This document shows, one piece after another, positions 21,985 through 33,371 of a stretch of 64,000 nucleotides of DNA. The translations under genes and the position numbers were made by a program. Where the stretch lies: positions 107,501 to 171,500 of the forward strand of contig CAUYUJ010014259.1 in assembly GCA_963575745.1 (NCBI GenBank), read 5' to 3'. This DNA is from Prorocentrum cordatum (Eukaryota; Sar; Dinophyceae; Prorocentrales; Prorocentraceae). Within the stretch, counting starts at the first letter, position 1; each line of letters opens with the position of its first letter. A model generated the notes under the pieces. That model did no database searches. It had not been told where the DNA came from and worked only from the letters and a program-made list of their open reading frames with translations.

Positions 21985-22906
21985 CGCCCGGGGGGCTTTT
22001 TGGGGGGGTCGGTGGCGCTCCCGGGGCGTCCGAAGGAGTGGCGGCGAGCGAGGGGGGTACTTGGCATCGCTCGGACGTGTGCATGTTTCCTTCGGCGGGG
22101 ACCACCGAGGAGCCTCCCTCGCGCCCGCCCGGGGGGCTTTTTGGGGGGTCGGTGGCGCTCCCGGGGCGTCCGAAGGAGCGGCGGCGAGCGAGGGTGCGGG
22201 CAATATCTCTATCCATGTCCAGTGCGTCTGGGACTTTCTTGGGAGGGGCGCCGCAAGGCCGAGGCGCACTGGGTATGGAGAAAGATTCAGCCTTTTTGGA
22301 GGCAGATTACCATCCATATCCAGTGCGCCTCATGTTTCTTGGGACGAGAATCCGAAACTCCAAGACGCACTGGATGTGGATCCGATACTCCAGGGCTTGG
22401 CATCGTTCGGACGTGTGCATTTTTTCCTTCGGCGGGGACCACCGAGGAGCACCCTTGATCATTTGGCGAAAAACCGCGCACGAAACCGAGCAAAAACACA
22501 GGGAATGGACGTCCGAGGGCTTTGGGGGGTCGGCGGCGCTCCCGGGGCGTCCGAAGGAGTGGCGGCGAGCGAGGGTGCGGGCAATATCTATATCCGTGTC
22601 CAGTGCGCCTTGGACTTTCTCGGGAGGGGCGCCGCAAAGGCCGAGGCGCACCGGATATGGATAAAGACTTAGCCTTTTTGGAGGCAGATTACCATCCATA
22701 TCCAGTGCGCCTCATGTTTCTTGGGACGAGAATCCGAAACTCCAAGACGCACTGGATGTGGATCCGATACTCCAGGGCTTGGCATCGTTCGGACGTGTGC
22801 ATGCTTCCTTCGGCGGGGACCACCGAGGAGCACCCTTGATCATTTGGCGAAAAAACCGCGCACGACACCGAAAAAAACACAGGGAATGGACGTCCGAGCG
22901 ATGGCC
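21985..22906. repeat. Composite 381-bp tandem array
   Basis: A CTTTTTGGGGGGTCGGTGGC box, an H element and a MITE-Z recur in that order. The H starts at 22201 and 22582 differ by 381 bp. An extra box plus a Z fragment precedes them at 21985-22118. Whole modules of older MITEs have therefore been duplicated in tandem. The first Z at 22398-22517 lacks its last bases where the next box begins. Confidence 0.82.
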
Positions 22907-22941
22907 AGGATACTCGTAGGGAAGCAGACAACGATCAGGAA

Positions 22942-23104
22942 GTGAAAAACACCCACAGGCACAATGAATCGTCGACTCCCCCGAGAAAGCATGAGAAAAT
23001 ATGGGAAGTGTGGGGGGGGAGACAGAACCCTAGAAGACATGGGAAAAGATGGGGAATCCTGTTATTTGTGTCTATTTATTTGTGTGTGTCCCAGGGCTCC
23101 TTCT
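22942..23104 (+). mobile_element. IE element copy 3
   Basis: The most diverged of the near-complete copies: GAAAAACACCCACAGGCACA at the left, GTTATTTGTGTCTATTTATT then CCCAGGGCTCCTTCTCA at the right. I find no exact flanking duplication. Confidence 0.8.
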
Positions 23105-23107
23105 CAT

Positions 23108-23270
23108 GATGTAAACTCAAAAACTCGGAGGTCCGCGCGAATTCCTCGGAGCGGCGCGGGACCTCCCTGGCGGCGCCTCCGGCGCCCCCTTCCTGGCGCG
23201 CTCCGCGCGCCAGGGGAGGGGGCGGTCCAGCGCCCAGCCGAGGAATCCGCGCAGACCTCCGAGTTTTTTT
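23108..23270. mobile_element. Palindromic MITE-P copy 2
   Basis: Hairpin arms AACTCGGAGGTCCGCGCG and CGCGCAGACCTCCGAGTT flank a GGCGCGCTCCGCGCGCC loop. It begins directly after IE copy 3. Confidence 0.8.
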
Positions 23271-23311
23271 ATGATTTTGTAGCATGCTTCGCTCCCCTGT
23301 ACTTGGATAAT

Positions 23312-23510
23312 GGGGGAACAACATGTGACATAAGCATAAAAGAAACTCGGAGGTCTGCGCGGATTTCTCGGATCGGCGCTGGACCCCCCTCCCTCGCGCG
23401 CGGAGCGCGCCAGGGGCGGCGCCGGAGGCGCCGCCGGAGGGCCCTAGCGCCGAACCGAGAAATCCGCGCGGACCTCCGAGATTTCATGTTGATGCCACTT
23501 CTTGTTCCCC
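23312..23510. mobile_element. Palindromic MITE-P copy 3
   Basis: Full-length, with GGGGGAACAACATGTGACAT at the left, TGATGCCACTTCTTGTTCCC at the right and CGGAGGTCTGCGCGGATTTC-type arms. Very close to copy 1. Confidence 0.88.
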
Positions 23511-23536
23511 TGGATGAGGGACCATTGAATAAGCAT

Positions 23537-23715
23537 CGGCGGCGAGCGTTGGGGGGTGAAGTGAGAGGGAGAAGGCCTTCTCAGCAGGCGGCGGGACTTC
23601 TCGGGAGCGCTCGGGCCCTCTGAGGAGTACTCTGCGTCTTCGCGGAAGGCTTGGGACACTTCTCAGAAGGCCGCGGCACTTCCGGGCCTTCTGAGAAGCA
23701 TCCGCTCCTTCTCAC
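23537..23715. mobile_element. MITE-U copy
   Basis: The left end CGGCGGCGAGCGTTGG and paired AGAAGGCCTTCTCAGCAGG blocks are present. The right end stops at CTTCTCACTTCGA without the GCTCGCCGCC terminus. Confidence 0.72.
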
Positions 23716-23905
23716 TTCGAATGGAGTCCAGGGTCTGGAAATTGAAGTCGGTGGAAAACGAGTTGAGACTTGGCCATGGATGCCACCGCTGCCTTCATCC
23801 GATAAGGAATCTTCCAGGGTCTGACGCCTCCCGGGCACATTCCTTCACGAACGCCCCCACCGTTTCGACCCCAGCTGTTTTCCCCAGAGTTCAAAGACAG
23901 CTTCA
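23716..23905 (-). repeat. Dispersed repeat W, copy 1 (possible gene fragment)
   Basis: Its reverse complement aligns with 34995-35155. In one minus-strand frame it reads WKIPYRMKAAVASMAKSQL, and the plus copy reads WRIPSQMRAAVTSMADPRL in the matching frame. Length differences between the two copies in this stretch keep that frame. This may be an old duplicated exon, but no family is recognised. Confidence 0.45.
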
Positions 23906-23915
23906 GGATAGACGC

Positions 23916-24355
23916 GACGCCGAATCGGCGTGTCCCTCCCATCCGTAAGCGGTCGAGAGACGGCCAGAAACAGGGTCTTTATATTCATCATGGGGGAGGG
24001 GATGGAGGAGAAATAGCATAACGGGACACTTGCATCCTGACAAGTCTGTATCGTCCCAGATCGCCGCTCATGAGACTTGAACACACCGGGAATCAATGTG
24101 ACAGTATTTGTTGCGCCCTCGCAGTCCTAAACCGCGCAAGAACACCATCCCTGGGATTTCAACCCTACGGCTCCTTCAAACATGATCCCCCCCAGGCCTT
24201 TTGAATAGACCCCGCGGGGCGCGAAACTTTTTCAATTACACGCGCCAGGGCTCGGAGAGCTCGGGGGACCATCGCGCCGCAGAAGAAGGATAATGAGGAG
24301 AAGGAGGAAGGAGAAGAGAGGAGAAGAGGAGGGAGGAAACGTAGGGATGAGGAGG
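23916..24355. other. No gene recognised
   Basis: Unique, moderately AT-richer sequence; no repeat or domain seen. Confidence 0.4.
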
Positions 24356-24440
24356 ATGAGGAGGAGGACGAGGACGCGGACGAGGACGAGGACGCGGACG
24401 AGGAGGAGGAGAAGGAGGAGGAGGAGGAGGAGGAGGACGG
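24356..24440. repeat. GAC/GAG tract
   Basis: Imperfect GAGGACGAGGACGCG and GAGGAG units. Confidence 0.88.
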
Positions 24441-25565
24441 GCCCGCCTTGCCACGCGTCGCCGCGCCTTCCCCCCGCGCCTTGCCTCGCCGCGCCTCGCC
24501 CGCGGCGGCCGCGGGCCCGCGAGGCAGCTGGCGCTACCCTGGCTGCGGCCATGGCAAAAGAAACGCATCGGTTCGACAGGAAACGGCACGGAAAGTGCGG
24601 GGTGAGCGCCGACACCAGTTCTTCTTCATTTGGAAGAGGTGTCGCCCTGGCTCATGGTCACTGCTTTTGCCGCCCTTCTCTCCCGCCCCCCACCCCGTCA
24701 CCCAGTCTGTGCTGTTTCTGTCGCCTTCTCGCTGGCGGCCGGAGGTCGGCGCTAATCACCGGCGCCGCCGCCGTTGTTTTTCAATTTGGCGGGCGCCACC
24801 TCGCGACTCGCCAGAGCAGGGAAACCATTTTTCCAAACGCGCACCCCCCACCGCAAGCTGACATTGCAGACGGATGTGCGCGGCGTTAAGGCGAGATTGT
24901 CGTCCCGACGTGAACATTGTGTCGTCCAGGCTGTACACTGCGCGGCAGGAGTGGGACGGGGCGCACCTTCCGCACGAATGGCCGACATGTCGATCTCGCC
25001 TCGGCACCGCGGTCTCTCTCTTCTGGATGATTGAGCGCCCGGTGGGGCGCGGCGCAACATTCCGTCGACGCGCGAGCGTCCGAACATGCATCTCTCGCGT
25101 TGGCGCCTTCGCAGACTTCGCCCGACAGCGGGGCTCCCGCGTCGATGCGGCGCGCGCGCTTCACTCGCTAATGAAGTTTGTTGGGGCCCGCGCGGGTGGG
25201 CGACTCGTCACTCTCGCCCGAGCTCCGTGCGCACTTCGCTCGGGAGTGGTGTCCCGCGCGGGCGCGTGGCGCGGCGCACTGCTCGCTCGCCGCATCGCGC
25301 GGCAACGTCAGCGGCAGCGGCGGCGAAATGCCGACCCTGCGCCAACGCCGCGCAGCTCGCGCGTAGAAGCGGCAGTGCGCGCTTGTCAGCGCAGTGCGTG
25401 CTGCGTCCTCGCCGCGCCCATCGGACATGGGGTCGCGCGCAAGAGCCTTCCGCCTTACGATCTGGGAGCGCGCGCGATTCCAAAATTCCACATTGTGCCA
25501 ACACTGATTCGTATGTTGTGGGGTGGGGGATGGAAATGACCCGCTCGACCTGGCCACGTTGACTC
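24441..25565. other. GC-rich, no gene assigned
   Basis: Open frames occur on both strands (24293-24889 and 24874-25539 plus; 24752-25091 and 25208-25557 minus). They overlap and show Arg/Ala-rich composition without domains. I cannot support any of them. Confidence 0.4.
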
Positions 25566-25599
25566 CTACTCTTGCTTGTCCTTCTTTCTCCTACTGCAC

Positions 25600-25660
25600 C
25601 TGCGTTCTCCTCCTCCTCGTCTTCCTCCTCCTCCTCCTCCTTTTCCTCCCCCCTCCCGCC
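25600..25660. repeat. CCT-rich tract
   Basis: Short imperfect CTC repeats. A GAC/CGT-rich zone follows at 25968-26105. Confidence 0.8.
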
Positions 25661-26234
25661 CTCCATGCCGAGCCGCCCTGAACACATCTCTTCAGCCCCC
25701 CCCATCCGAAGCGCGCCCAGCATGCCTCGAGCACGGAGGTGGTAGCACACATTCGAGTTTTTTGATGGGAGTCCGCTGGTGCCCGCTCGCTCGTCGTTCG
25801 CATATCCCGATGGTCGAGAAGGCGGTACACCGGGCCCCTGATCCCCAATGCGTTTGTTTGCCAGGTTTGTCCCGAAGCCTCGTTTGCAACGGCCGGTCCT
25901 AATCCGAATGCATTTCCACAGTGAACAGCTAACCCAGACATGCACCAGAGGTTTCGTTCGTTCCTCCACACGACGACGACGACGACGACGCCGAGGGTGG
26001 TTCCAAGGTAGCCACTGCGGTAGGTTCATAGTGACAGTCATCGTCGTCGCCGTCGACGATGACGACGGTTCGCCGACGGCGACGACGGCCACGACGACGA
26101 CGACGTTCAAGGCGGAGCTGCATGCAGATCGCTCTGGGCGCGCAAAGGGTGCAGAGCATATGGCGATCTTGCGGGCAGGGTTTGGGGCGTTGGGCATGAG
26201 TCTCAAGCAGTGGCGAAGCGTCCTGGCTCGCCTA

Positions 26235-26575
26235 TGGCCCTACCAAACACTGTCCTAAGAACCTTTCGTTCCACGAAATGTTCTTAGAACATTTCTGGCG
26301 GAGTCTGTCTTGTGTTGACATATTGGGTGACTGTTCTGAGAACGGCGCTTCCGTTCGTAGAACATTTTTGGGGGTTCTAAGAAAATTTCGTGGTAGGCCT
26401 ATAGGAATGCGAAGACAGTCGGTCCCTGCTCAAGCGTCCCCTGCCCCTGCTCAAGCTAATTAGTTCTAAGAACATCGTTTTCGTGCTTAGAGTTGTTGGG
26501 GTTCTAAGAACATTTCGTGGTAGGCCTATAGGAATGCGAGGACAGTCGGTCCCTGCTCAAGCGTCCCCTTCCCCC
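26235..26575. repeat. GTTCTAAGAACATTTCGTGG duplicated segments
   Basis: The segment GTTCTAAGAAMATTTCGTGG then TAGGCCTATAGGAATGCGAR and CAGTCGGTCCCTGCTCAAGC occurs at about 26374-26440 and 26511-26570. Shorter inverted forms lie at 26255-26290. A related GGTAGGCCTACATGAGTGCG occurs at 56801. Confidence 0.75.
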
Positions 26576-26784
26576 TGCTGCACCTCCGCCCCCCGCCGCG
26601 CCCTCCGCGCGAGAGAGGACCGCGGGCGCCCCTGCGGCGGCGCCCCCGAGGGCGGCCGCGCCGGCGGGCGCCCGCCGCCGGCCTCGTGGGCGCCCCCCGC
26701 GCCCGCCCGGCAGGGTCCGGCAGGTAAAGGGCAGGAAGGGATCGGGGGCGGCGAAGAGGGGGGTGATGACTGGGATTCCATGAT

Positions 26785-26870
26785 GTTTCCACAGATTCCA
26801 CAGATCGTGACTAGGATTTCCACAGATTCCACAGATTTCACATGATTAGGATTTCCACAGATTCCATGAC
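26785..26870. repeat. TTCCACAGA short tandem repeat
   Basis: Repeated GATTCCACAGATT and ATTTCCACAGATTCC words. Confidence 0.7.
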
Positions 26871-26904
26871 TAGGCATCATGACGGGAGCCATGATGTGGC
26901 CAGG

Positions 26905-27733
26905 TACCAGGCAGGAAGGGATCGGGGGCGGCGAAGAGTCTATAGACGTAAGAGTGACCTTTCGCCGGAGTGACCTTCTAAAACGACGCGAAGATCGGGG
27001 CAAAGACGGATCGGGATAACTCGAAATCTGTGAGAATCGGCGGGTTTGGAGGATGTATTGGGCGCCGCGGCCGCCCCAGAGCGTTCCGGATCGCTCTGAG
27101 AGCGCTCCGGAACGCTCTGGAGCGATTGATCCCGATCATAGCCTTGTTTTATAGTACCAGGCAGGAAGGGATCGGGGGCGGCGAAGAGTCGACTAGACGT
27201 AAGAGTGACCTTTCGCCGGAGTGACCTTTATAAAACGACGCGAAGATCGGGACAAAAACGGATCGGGATAACTCGAAATCTCTGAGAATCGGCGGGTTTG
27301 GAGGATGTTTTGGGCGCCGCGGCCGCCCCAGAGCGTTCCGGAGCGCTCTGAGAGCGCTCCGGAACGCTCTGGAGCGATTGATCCCGATCATAGCCTAGTT
27401 TTATAGTACCAGGCAGGAAGGGATCGGGGGCGGCGAAGAGTCGACTAGACGTAAGAGTGACCTTTCGCCGGAGTGACCTTTTAATACGACGCGAAGATAG
27501 GACAAAATCGGATCGGGATAATTCAAATTCTCTGAGAAGCGGCGGGTTTGGAGGACGTATTGGGCGCCGCGGCCGCCCCAGAGCGTTCAGGAACGCTCTG
27601 AGAGCGCTCCGGAACGCTCTGGAGCGATTTATCCCGATACTAGCCCTGTTTTATAGTACCAGGCAGGAAGGGATCGGGGGCGGCGAAGAGTCGACTAGAC
27701 GTAAGAGTGACCTTTCGCTGGAGTGACCTTTGG
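26905..27733 (+). repeat. Tandem array, 250-252 bp unit, 3.3 copies
   Basis: Unit starts TACCAGGCAGGAAGGGATCG at 26905, 27155, 27407 and 27657 (spacing 250, 252, 250). Each unit carries GACGTAAGAGTGACCTTTCG and a palindromic GAGCGCTCTGAGAGCGCTCC core. Some short frames recur identically from unit to unit; there is no recognisable domain. Confidence 0.93.
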
Positions 27734-27868
27734 TGCGGGCACGGATGGGTCCCCAGAGGGCTGAAAACGGAGCGGTAGCAGCGGCTCGCGCGCCCAGGTT
27801 TGGTCCCCCCGCGGCCCCCAAAAAGCCGCGCAACAAAGGTCACTCTTACCCAGGGTCACTCCTGCGTG
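27699..27868. mobile_element. MITE-M copy 1
   Basis: Terminal repeats GTAAGAGTGACCTTTCGCTG then GAGTGACCTTTG at the left, and CAAAGGTCACTCTTACCCAG then GGTCACTCCTGCGT at the right. Its left end is the last unit of the 250-bp array, so the array may derive from M ends. A second copy lies at 37630-37792, a fragment at 16402-16440. Confidence 0.7.
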
Positions 27869-27875
27869 TGGCCGA

Positions 27876-28069
27876 AAGAGGGGGGTGACGACTAGGGGGG
27901 TGTGGATATCATGACGGGAGCCATGATGTTTCCACAGATTCCATGACGCCTCTTCTTGTTTTGATGCGTTCCCGGCCCCTCCCTGCAGCAACGCACGTGC
28001 CGCCGGCCATGATTCGCCCCCCCCCCCCCCCCTCTTGGACGCCCCACTCTCTGCCGCTCCCGAAGGGAG
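27876..28069 (+). repeat. Dispersed repeat T, copy 1
   Basis: Aligned with 55353-55535. Shared blocks include GGATATCATGACGGGAGCCATGAT-type sequence, GCACGTGCCGCCGGCCATGA and CCGCTCCCGAAGGG. Confidence 0.72.
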
Positions 28070-28615
28070 CCTCCGTAGTCACAGGGACGACGATCGGGAT
28101 CACTTCTGGGTCAGCGTGGAAGATTCTCACGCGGGGTCCTCCTTCCGCCGGAGTAAGGTTGTTCAAGCGTGCTGCCCGGAGGGCATGGATGAGACGTCTT
28201 CCATGCGCATTCCATGCGATAGAGTGGACCATCTGATGAAGAGACCTTCGCCCGAAACGATGGGCCAGCGTCGCTTCACCACCGTGCCAGAAAGCTGGCG
28301 CAGTTTCTTGAGCACGTTCCACCTCCATCGTGAACGGCATACATTGGCCCAGGTTTGTTATAAGAAACCTCCAGGAAGTTGGCACATATCTCTTGCATGG
28401 TAGTTTGTTGATCAAATGTATGGTCTGTTGTTGTGCAAGTATCCGCAGAGTGTTTTGTTAGGGAGCACCTGGGATGACTTGACAGGCAGCAGTTGGCAAC
28501 AGGCAGGCTGCATCTGATCCGACTTTCAAGTCGACACTGAGAGATCCTGCACTCCAGCAGAGCGGCTCCTCCAGGTGAGGGGGAGGATGAGTTTCCATTG
28601 AGGGGGGGAGGATGA
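28070..28615. other. No gene assigned
   Basis: A plus-strand frame at 28035-28403 has fairly mixed composition, but part of it lies in repeat T and no domain is recognised. Confidence 0.4.
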
Positions 28616-28617
28616 GG

Positions 28618-29325
28618 ATGAGGAGCGACGGGGGAGGAGGAGGAGGAGGAGGAGGAGGAGGAGGAGGAGGAGGAGGAGGAGGAGGAGGGAGGGAGGAATA
28701 GAATGGAAGAACAAACCCGAGGGAGGAAGGACTAGGCGGGAGGCATGGGAGGAAGGGACGAGAAAGGAGAGAAGGAGGAAGGAGGATAGACGACGGAGGA
28801 GGGATGAGGTAGGAGGGGGGGAGAGTAAGAGGAGGAGGAGGCGAGTACGGGATGTGGGTTTGATCAACCAGGTTTGAGCCATGTAGACCCGTTTTTCTCG
28901 AGGTCGGTCTCGCTTCAGAATCTCATATTGGGTGAACTCTTGCCAGAGTTGTGAGTTCTGATAGGCTCTCATGCGGTTTTTTATGGCAAGAAGGACAGAG
29001 AAGGAGGAGAGAGATGGAGTAAGAGCGATGGAGGAGGGAGGAGAAAGGGATGAGGAGGAGAACAAGGAGGAGAGAGGGACGAGAATGAGGATGAGAAAGA
29101 GGAGGAGGAGGAGGAGGAGGAGGAGGAGGAGGGAGGGAAGGAGGGAGGGGGAAGGAGGGAAGGACGAGAGAGGACTAGGGAGGGAGTGAGTGGGGTAGAA
29201 AGGAGGGTGGGAGGAAGAGGAGGAGGAGGTGGAGGTTCACAGGAGGAGGAGGAGGAGCAGGAGGAGGAGGTTTACAGGAGGAGGAGGAGGAAGAAGAAGA
29301 GGAGTCGGAGGAGAAGGAAGAAGGT
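28618..29325. repeat. GGA-rich tracts with a unique island
   Basis: Purine tracts at 28618-28840 and 28972-29322. The island 28850-28985 reads in one minus-strand frame as a non-repetitive segment including YQNSQLWQEFTQYEILKRDR, but I recognise no family. Confidence 0.75.
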
Positions 29326-29438
29326 GGTGATGATGATGCTGATAATGCTGATGCTGATGATGCTGATGGTGATGATGATGGTGATGATGATGATGCTGAT
29401 GCTGATGATGATGGTGATGCTGATGCTGATGATGATGC

Positions 29439-29493
<55 letters not shown>

Positions 29494-29505
29494 CATGATG
29501 ATGAT
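29326..29505. repeat. (GAT)n tract with GCT variants
   Basis: GATGATGCTGAT units pass into pure GAT. Confidence 0.95.
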
Positions 29506-30385
29506 CCCCGCGGCTGAAGGGGTCAGGAGCTCCTAGCTCGTACTGCCCCTCGGACCGAGGCGTTTCCCTTTGGCCTTGCGGAGGCAACGCCCAGTCTCGT
29601 GCGCCTCGGCGCACATGCGCAGATTCGCTTGAGTGCCGAGAGCAATCATCCGCCTCAGCAGAGGCAAGCGGTCGAGTGATCCCAGCAGTCAAAGCGACTC
29701 AGCACGCTCGGCAGCTAGCACAGAGCCACGGCTGCCGATCCAGCGGACTGGTACGCAGCTTTGCTGCACACCGCGCCTGAGAAGCGACTAGGTAACTGGG
29801 TCCCTGGCCCAGGCCACCCCGGCGCGGTTGCTCCTCAGGCCTGCGGAGATCGAACCAGAGCGTGGGCGGGCCTTCGGGTGGCCTTCCACGCCAGAGCGAC
29901 GGGCAGGGCATGCCGTCGCGAAGAGGGCGCCAGCAACTACATTGAGCGGAAGCTTGCAAGCGCGCCGAAAGAGGCGAGCGCTCGACTACACCTCTCCATC
30001 AGCAGCGCAACCCGCCAACAGACTCCTGGCCACTAACTGGTCTGGTTGCATTGCCGATGGGGCCAGAGCCCGATCCCGAGTGATGGCGAGCCTTCACTCC
30101 TGGGTCAGTCTCTTGGATATGGAGGGCTCTCCGCGCCGAGCAGATGGCAAGCCAGGCAAGACGCGCGTCGAACAGGACGCGGCTAGGACAGCACCTCGCC
30201 ACCAGCATCACAACACTTCCCTAAGGCCGAGCCACAACAGCGTGTTACAGTGCCGCTAGCAACGGAGCCCGACCCCGTGTGTCGGCAAGACTACACACTT
30301 GGTTCAGTGTCCGTGTGTCGGCAAGCTTACGCGCTCAACAACTGAGCCGTTGCAGGTTAGAAGGGCCGCAGCCATAGACAAGCGC
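29506..30385. other. No gene recognised
   Basis: Unique sequence. A short duplication, CCGTGTGTCGGCAAGMYTAC, occurs at 30272 and 30309. Confidence 0.45.
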
Positions 30386-30430
<45 letters not shown>

Positions 30431-30675
30431 GTGATGAGGACGATGCTGTTGATGATGCTGATGATGATGATGATGGTGGTGGTGATGATGATGATGATGA
30501 TGATTTCGATGCTGATGCTGATGATGATGATGACGATGATGATGATGATGTTGATGTTGATGATGATGCTGATGATGATGATGATGATGATGCCAAGGGT
30601 TAGGAGGAGGAGGAGGTGGAGGATGCTGATGATGATGATGATGATGATGCTGATGATGCTGATGATGCTGATGAC

Positions 30676-30767
<92 letters not shown>

Positions 30768-30772
30768 CAAGG
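30386..30772. repeat. (GAT)n tracts
   Basis: Imperfect GAT repeats, split at 30595-30630 by AAGGGTTAGGAGGAGG, a phrase that recurs at the right end near 30770. Confidence 0.95.
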
Positions 30773-31165
30773 GTTAGGAGGAGGAAGAGGAGGAGGAGGA
30801 GGAGGAGGAGGAGAGGAGGAGGAGGAGGAGGAGGAGGAGAGAGGGAGAGAGGGCGGGAGGGGGGGTGGGGGAGGAGGAAGAACGAGAGAGGACGAGGGAG
30901 GGAGTGGGGTAGGAAGGAGGGTGGGAGGAAGAGGAGGAGGAGGAGGAGGAGGAGGAGCAGGAGGAGGAGGATGAGGAGGAGGAGGAGCAGGAGGAGGAGG
31001 AGGAGGGTCACATAAGGAGGAAGTGGAGGAGGAGGGTCACATAAGGAGGAAGAGGAGAAGGAGAAGGAGGAGGAGGAGGTTCACAGGAGGAGGAGGAGGA
31101 GGAAGAGGAGGAGGAGGAGGATGAGGAGGAGGAGGAGGAGGAGGAGGAGGAGAGGGCGGCGCCCG
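30773..31165. repeat. GGA-rich tract
   Basis: GAGGAG repeats with two GGTCACATAAGGAGGA variants near 31007 and 31036. Confidence 0.92.
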
Positions 31166-31968
31166 CCACAGAGGCCCCCGCGGACGGCGGTGCGCCGGAG
31201 CCCGCGGCCGCGGGCCCCGCCGACTGGGAGGCGCGGGCCGCGCCTCGGGCGGGACTCGGGCAGCTTACTTATGCAGGCCCACCTCCTTCGGAGGGTGGTG
31301 GTGATGGCTGGTTGGGAGGAAGAGGATCAGGATGGTGGTGATGACTGGGGTTGGGATGGCGATGGTGGTAATGACGGTATGGCGTTGTTGAGAAAAGAGG
31401 AGGAAGAGAAGGATGAAGATGGTGGTGATGATGAAAAGGTGAATGAGGAGGAGGAAGGAGGAGGAAGGAGGAGGAGGATGGTGGTGAGCCTGAGAAGCTT
31501 CGAGGTCTGGTTTTTGTCTGACGGCTCGGGCTTTCGCGGCGTGGAGTCTGCTTGTACGGTGATGTTGGTGTCGTCGTCCTCGCCCGCGACCCACTCGCGA
31601 CACGCCCGCGACCCACTCGCGACATGCCCGCGACCAACCCCGCGACCGCCTCTGCGACCGACCCCGCGACCCACACCGCGCCTGCCCCCCTTTCATCCTT
31701 ATCCGCAGCTGCGTGGTGCTACGCGTACACGCCCACCTTCACGGGCAGCGTCAGGGAAGGATAGGCTCAGAGGTGGGGACAGCCTGCTCTCTACCCCTCA
31801 TTCTCGCTCGAAACTCCGAGGTTTGGTTTTGGTGTGACCTATGTTCGTCGCATCTCGGCGGTTTCCGAGCCATACTCCCCAGCAGCTGCGCCTCGGCGAG
31901 GGCGTTCTGGGGGTGCCCGGATCGTCCCAGACGGCCGCTGGAGACCCCGAGTTGTGGCCCGAGTGCAT
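31166..31968. other. No gene; short repeats
   Basis: A GATGGTGGTGATG-rich zone (31298-31480) is followed by CGCGACCCACTCGCGACAC-type repeats (31575-31690). At 31880-31965 a CAGCAGCTGCGCYTCGGCGA segment recurs at 32567-32660. Confidence 0.55.
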
Positions 31969-32132
31969 GCTCTCAGGAGCGAGAGAAGGACGTACACGTA
32001 CATGAATCCGCGCTGGTTTCGAGAGTACGCATTGCCCGAATGGTCGTATCACGCGGCCATTCTCGCGGATCGAGTGGCCGTGTTCATGTACATAGCTGGG
32101 CGCGTACGTCCTTTGTGGGCTCGCTATGCTCA
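31969..32132. mobile_element. MITE-V copy 1
   Basis: Terminal inverted repeats around AAGGACGTAC: GAGAGAAGGACGTACACGTA at the left and GCGCGTACGTCCTTTGTGGG at the right, with inner CGTACATGAA and TTCATGTACAT arms. The second copy is 52961-53102, inside an intron of the acyltransferase gene. Confidence 0.82.
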
Positions 32133-32409
32133 CCTCCCTCCTCAGAAGAGGAAAGGATACCGATTCCGCTGCTCGTCCTGGAGAGGGAGGGCCCTCGTTG
32201 CTACGGCCGGAGTCCTCGCGGCCCTGGTCAGAGCGCGCCCTGGATAGGTCTGGGGAGTCGCGGTAGCGGTTCCTCTGGTTCCCCCACCTCCGTTCCATTC
32301 CCCCCCCACGGATCTCAGATTTTATGGGATTCACTCCGGGCGCTTTTTTCTTTGATTCCGACCTTTGGGGTCCTGTGTCCGTCCCCGTAATGCGGACGGC
32401 GGTGTGTTT

Positions 32410-32545
32410 TTCTTTGTTCTAGGTTGTCGTCGTCTCTCTCGTTCTAGTCGTTTGTCGTTGTCTCTCTCGTTTGTCGTTGTTGTTGTTCTTTTGTTTTTTT
32501 CTAGTTTGTCGTTGTCTCTCTCGTTTGTCGTTGTCTCTCTCAGGT
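32410..32545. repeat. GTTTGTCGTTGTCTCTCTC repeat
   Basis: A ~19-bp unit repeated with variants. The preceding 32133-32410 has no recognised gene. Confidence 0.85.
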
Positions 32546-32670
32546 TGCCCCGCCTCGTGGATGCTCTCCAGCAGCTGCGCTTCGGCGAGAGCAGAGCGTT
32601 CCAGGGGTGCCCGGACCACCCCGAGCGGCCGCCCCAGGCTCGGGTTGTGGGCCTCAAACCAGACCAGCTA

Positions 32671-32846
32671 CAGTCGGGGCCCTGAAGAAGGAACCCTTTT
32701 CGTTGGGGAGGGGCTCCGCGTTCCTTACGTGTTTCGCAGCTTGCCTCAGGCTTTCCTTAGGTTTTCGATGCGAAATCGAAGTTCAACTAATGGAAAATAG
32801 GGGCCTCGTTCCTTATTTAGGGCTCCTTAGGTCAAGGCCCCGACTG
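32671..32846. mobile_element. TA-flanked MITE (AA) copy 1
   Basis: The ends are CAGTCGGGGCCCTGAAG and CAAGGCCCCGACTG, each flanked by TA (32669-32670 and 32847-32848). This suggests a TA target duplication like that of Tc1/mariner-type elements. A GGGCCTCAAACCARACCAGC segment flanks both sides. The second copy is 50180-50356. Confidence 0.82.
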
Positions 32847-32879
32847 TATGGGCCTCAAACCAAACCAGCTGTTTGACGA

Positions 32880-33140
32880 CACGTTCCTCTAGGACGGATG
32901 CGGGCCTGCACAAGTTGCGACGACGTTCGACGACGGGCGCGATGACGCACCACTTGTGCTTGCCGATTTCGATGCCGATCCAGCGTCAGTCTTGCCGGTT
33001 TCCGATTCGATCCGGTTCGGCCTCGCCGATGCCCGCCGACAGCGTCTTTGTTTACGCCCCGCAATTGCGGATAAGAGGGAGGGGGCGGGCGCGGGCGATG
33101 CGGGCGTCGAGCCGGCGGATCTCGTAGCCTTCACCTTCGC
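32880..33140. other. No gene recognised
   Basis: Mixed sequence, followed by a CCT tract at 33148-33222. Confidence 0.4.
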
Positions 33141-33371
33141 TGTCGATGGCGCCTTCCTCCTCCTCCTCGTCCTCCTCCTCCTCCTCCTCCTCCTCCTCCT
33201 GCTCCTCCTCCTCCTCATCTTTCTCGTGATTTGCGTCATAGTTTTCTTCTTCTGCGGGGGAGGGGCCGGGGAAGAACGAGGTGCACCAGTATACGGTCGG
33301 GAACGTTTGCTTACCCTCTGTGTGGTCATTCATTCGGGGGTACGCAGACGGGAATTGTGTGCCCAAGGGTT

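Noticed and set aside
19876-22672. Very long open frames (up to about 900 codons) through the foldback element and CCT tracts
   Set aside because: They consist of microsatellite translations plus both arms of a palindrome, and equally long frames exist on the other strand.
31834-32247. Protein-like frame including MNPRWFREYALPEWSYHAA
   Set aside because: It is read from MITE-V. The second copy at 52961 breaks the frame, so it reflects the element and not a gene.
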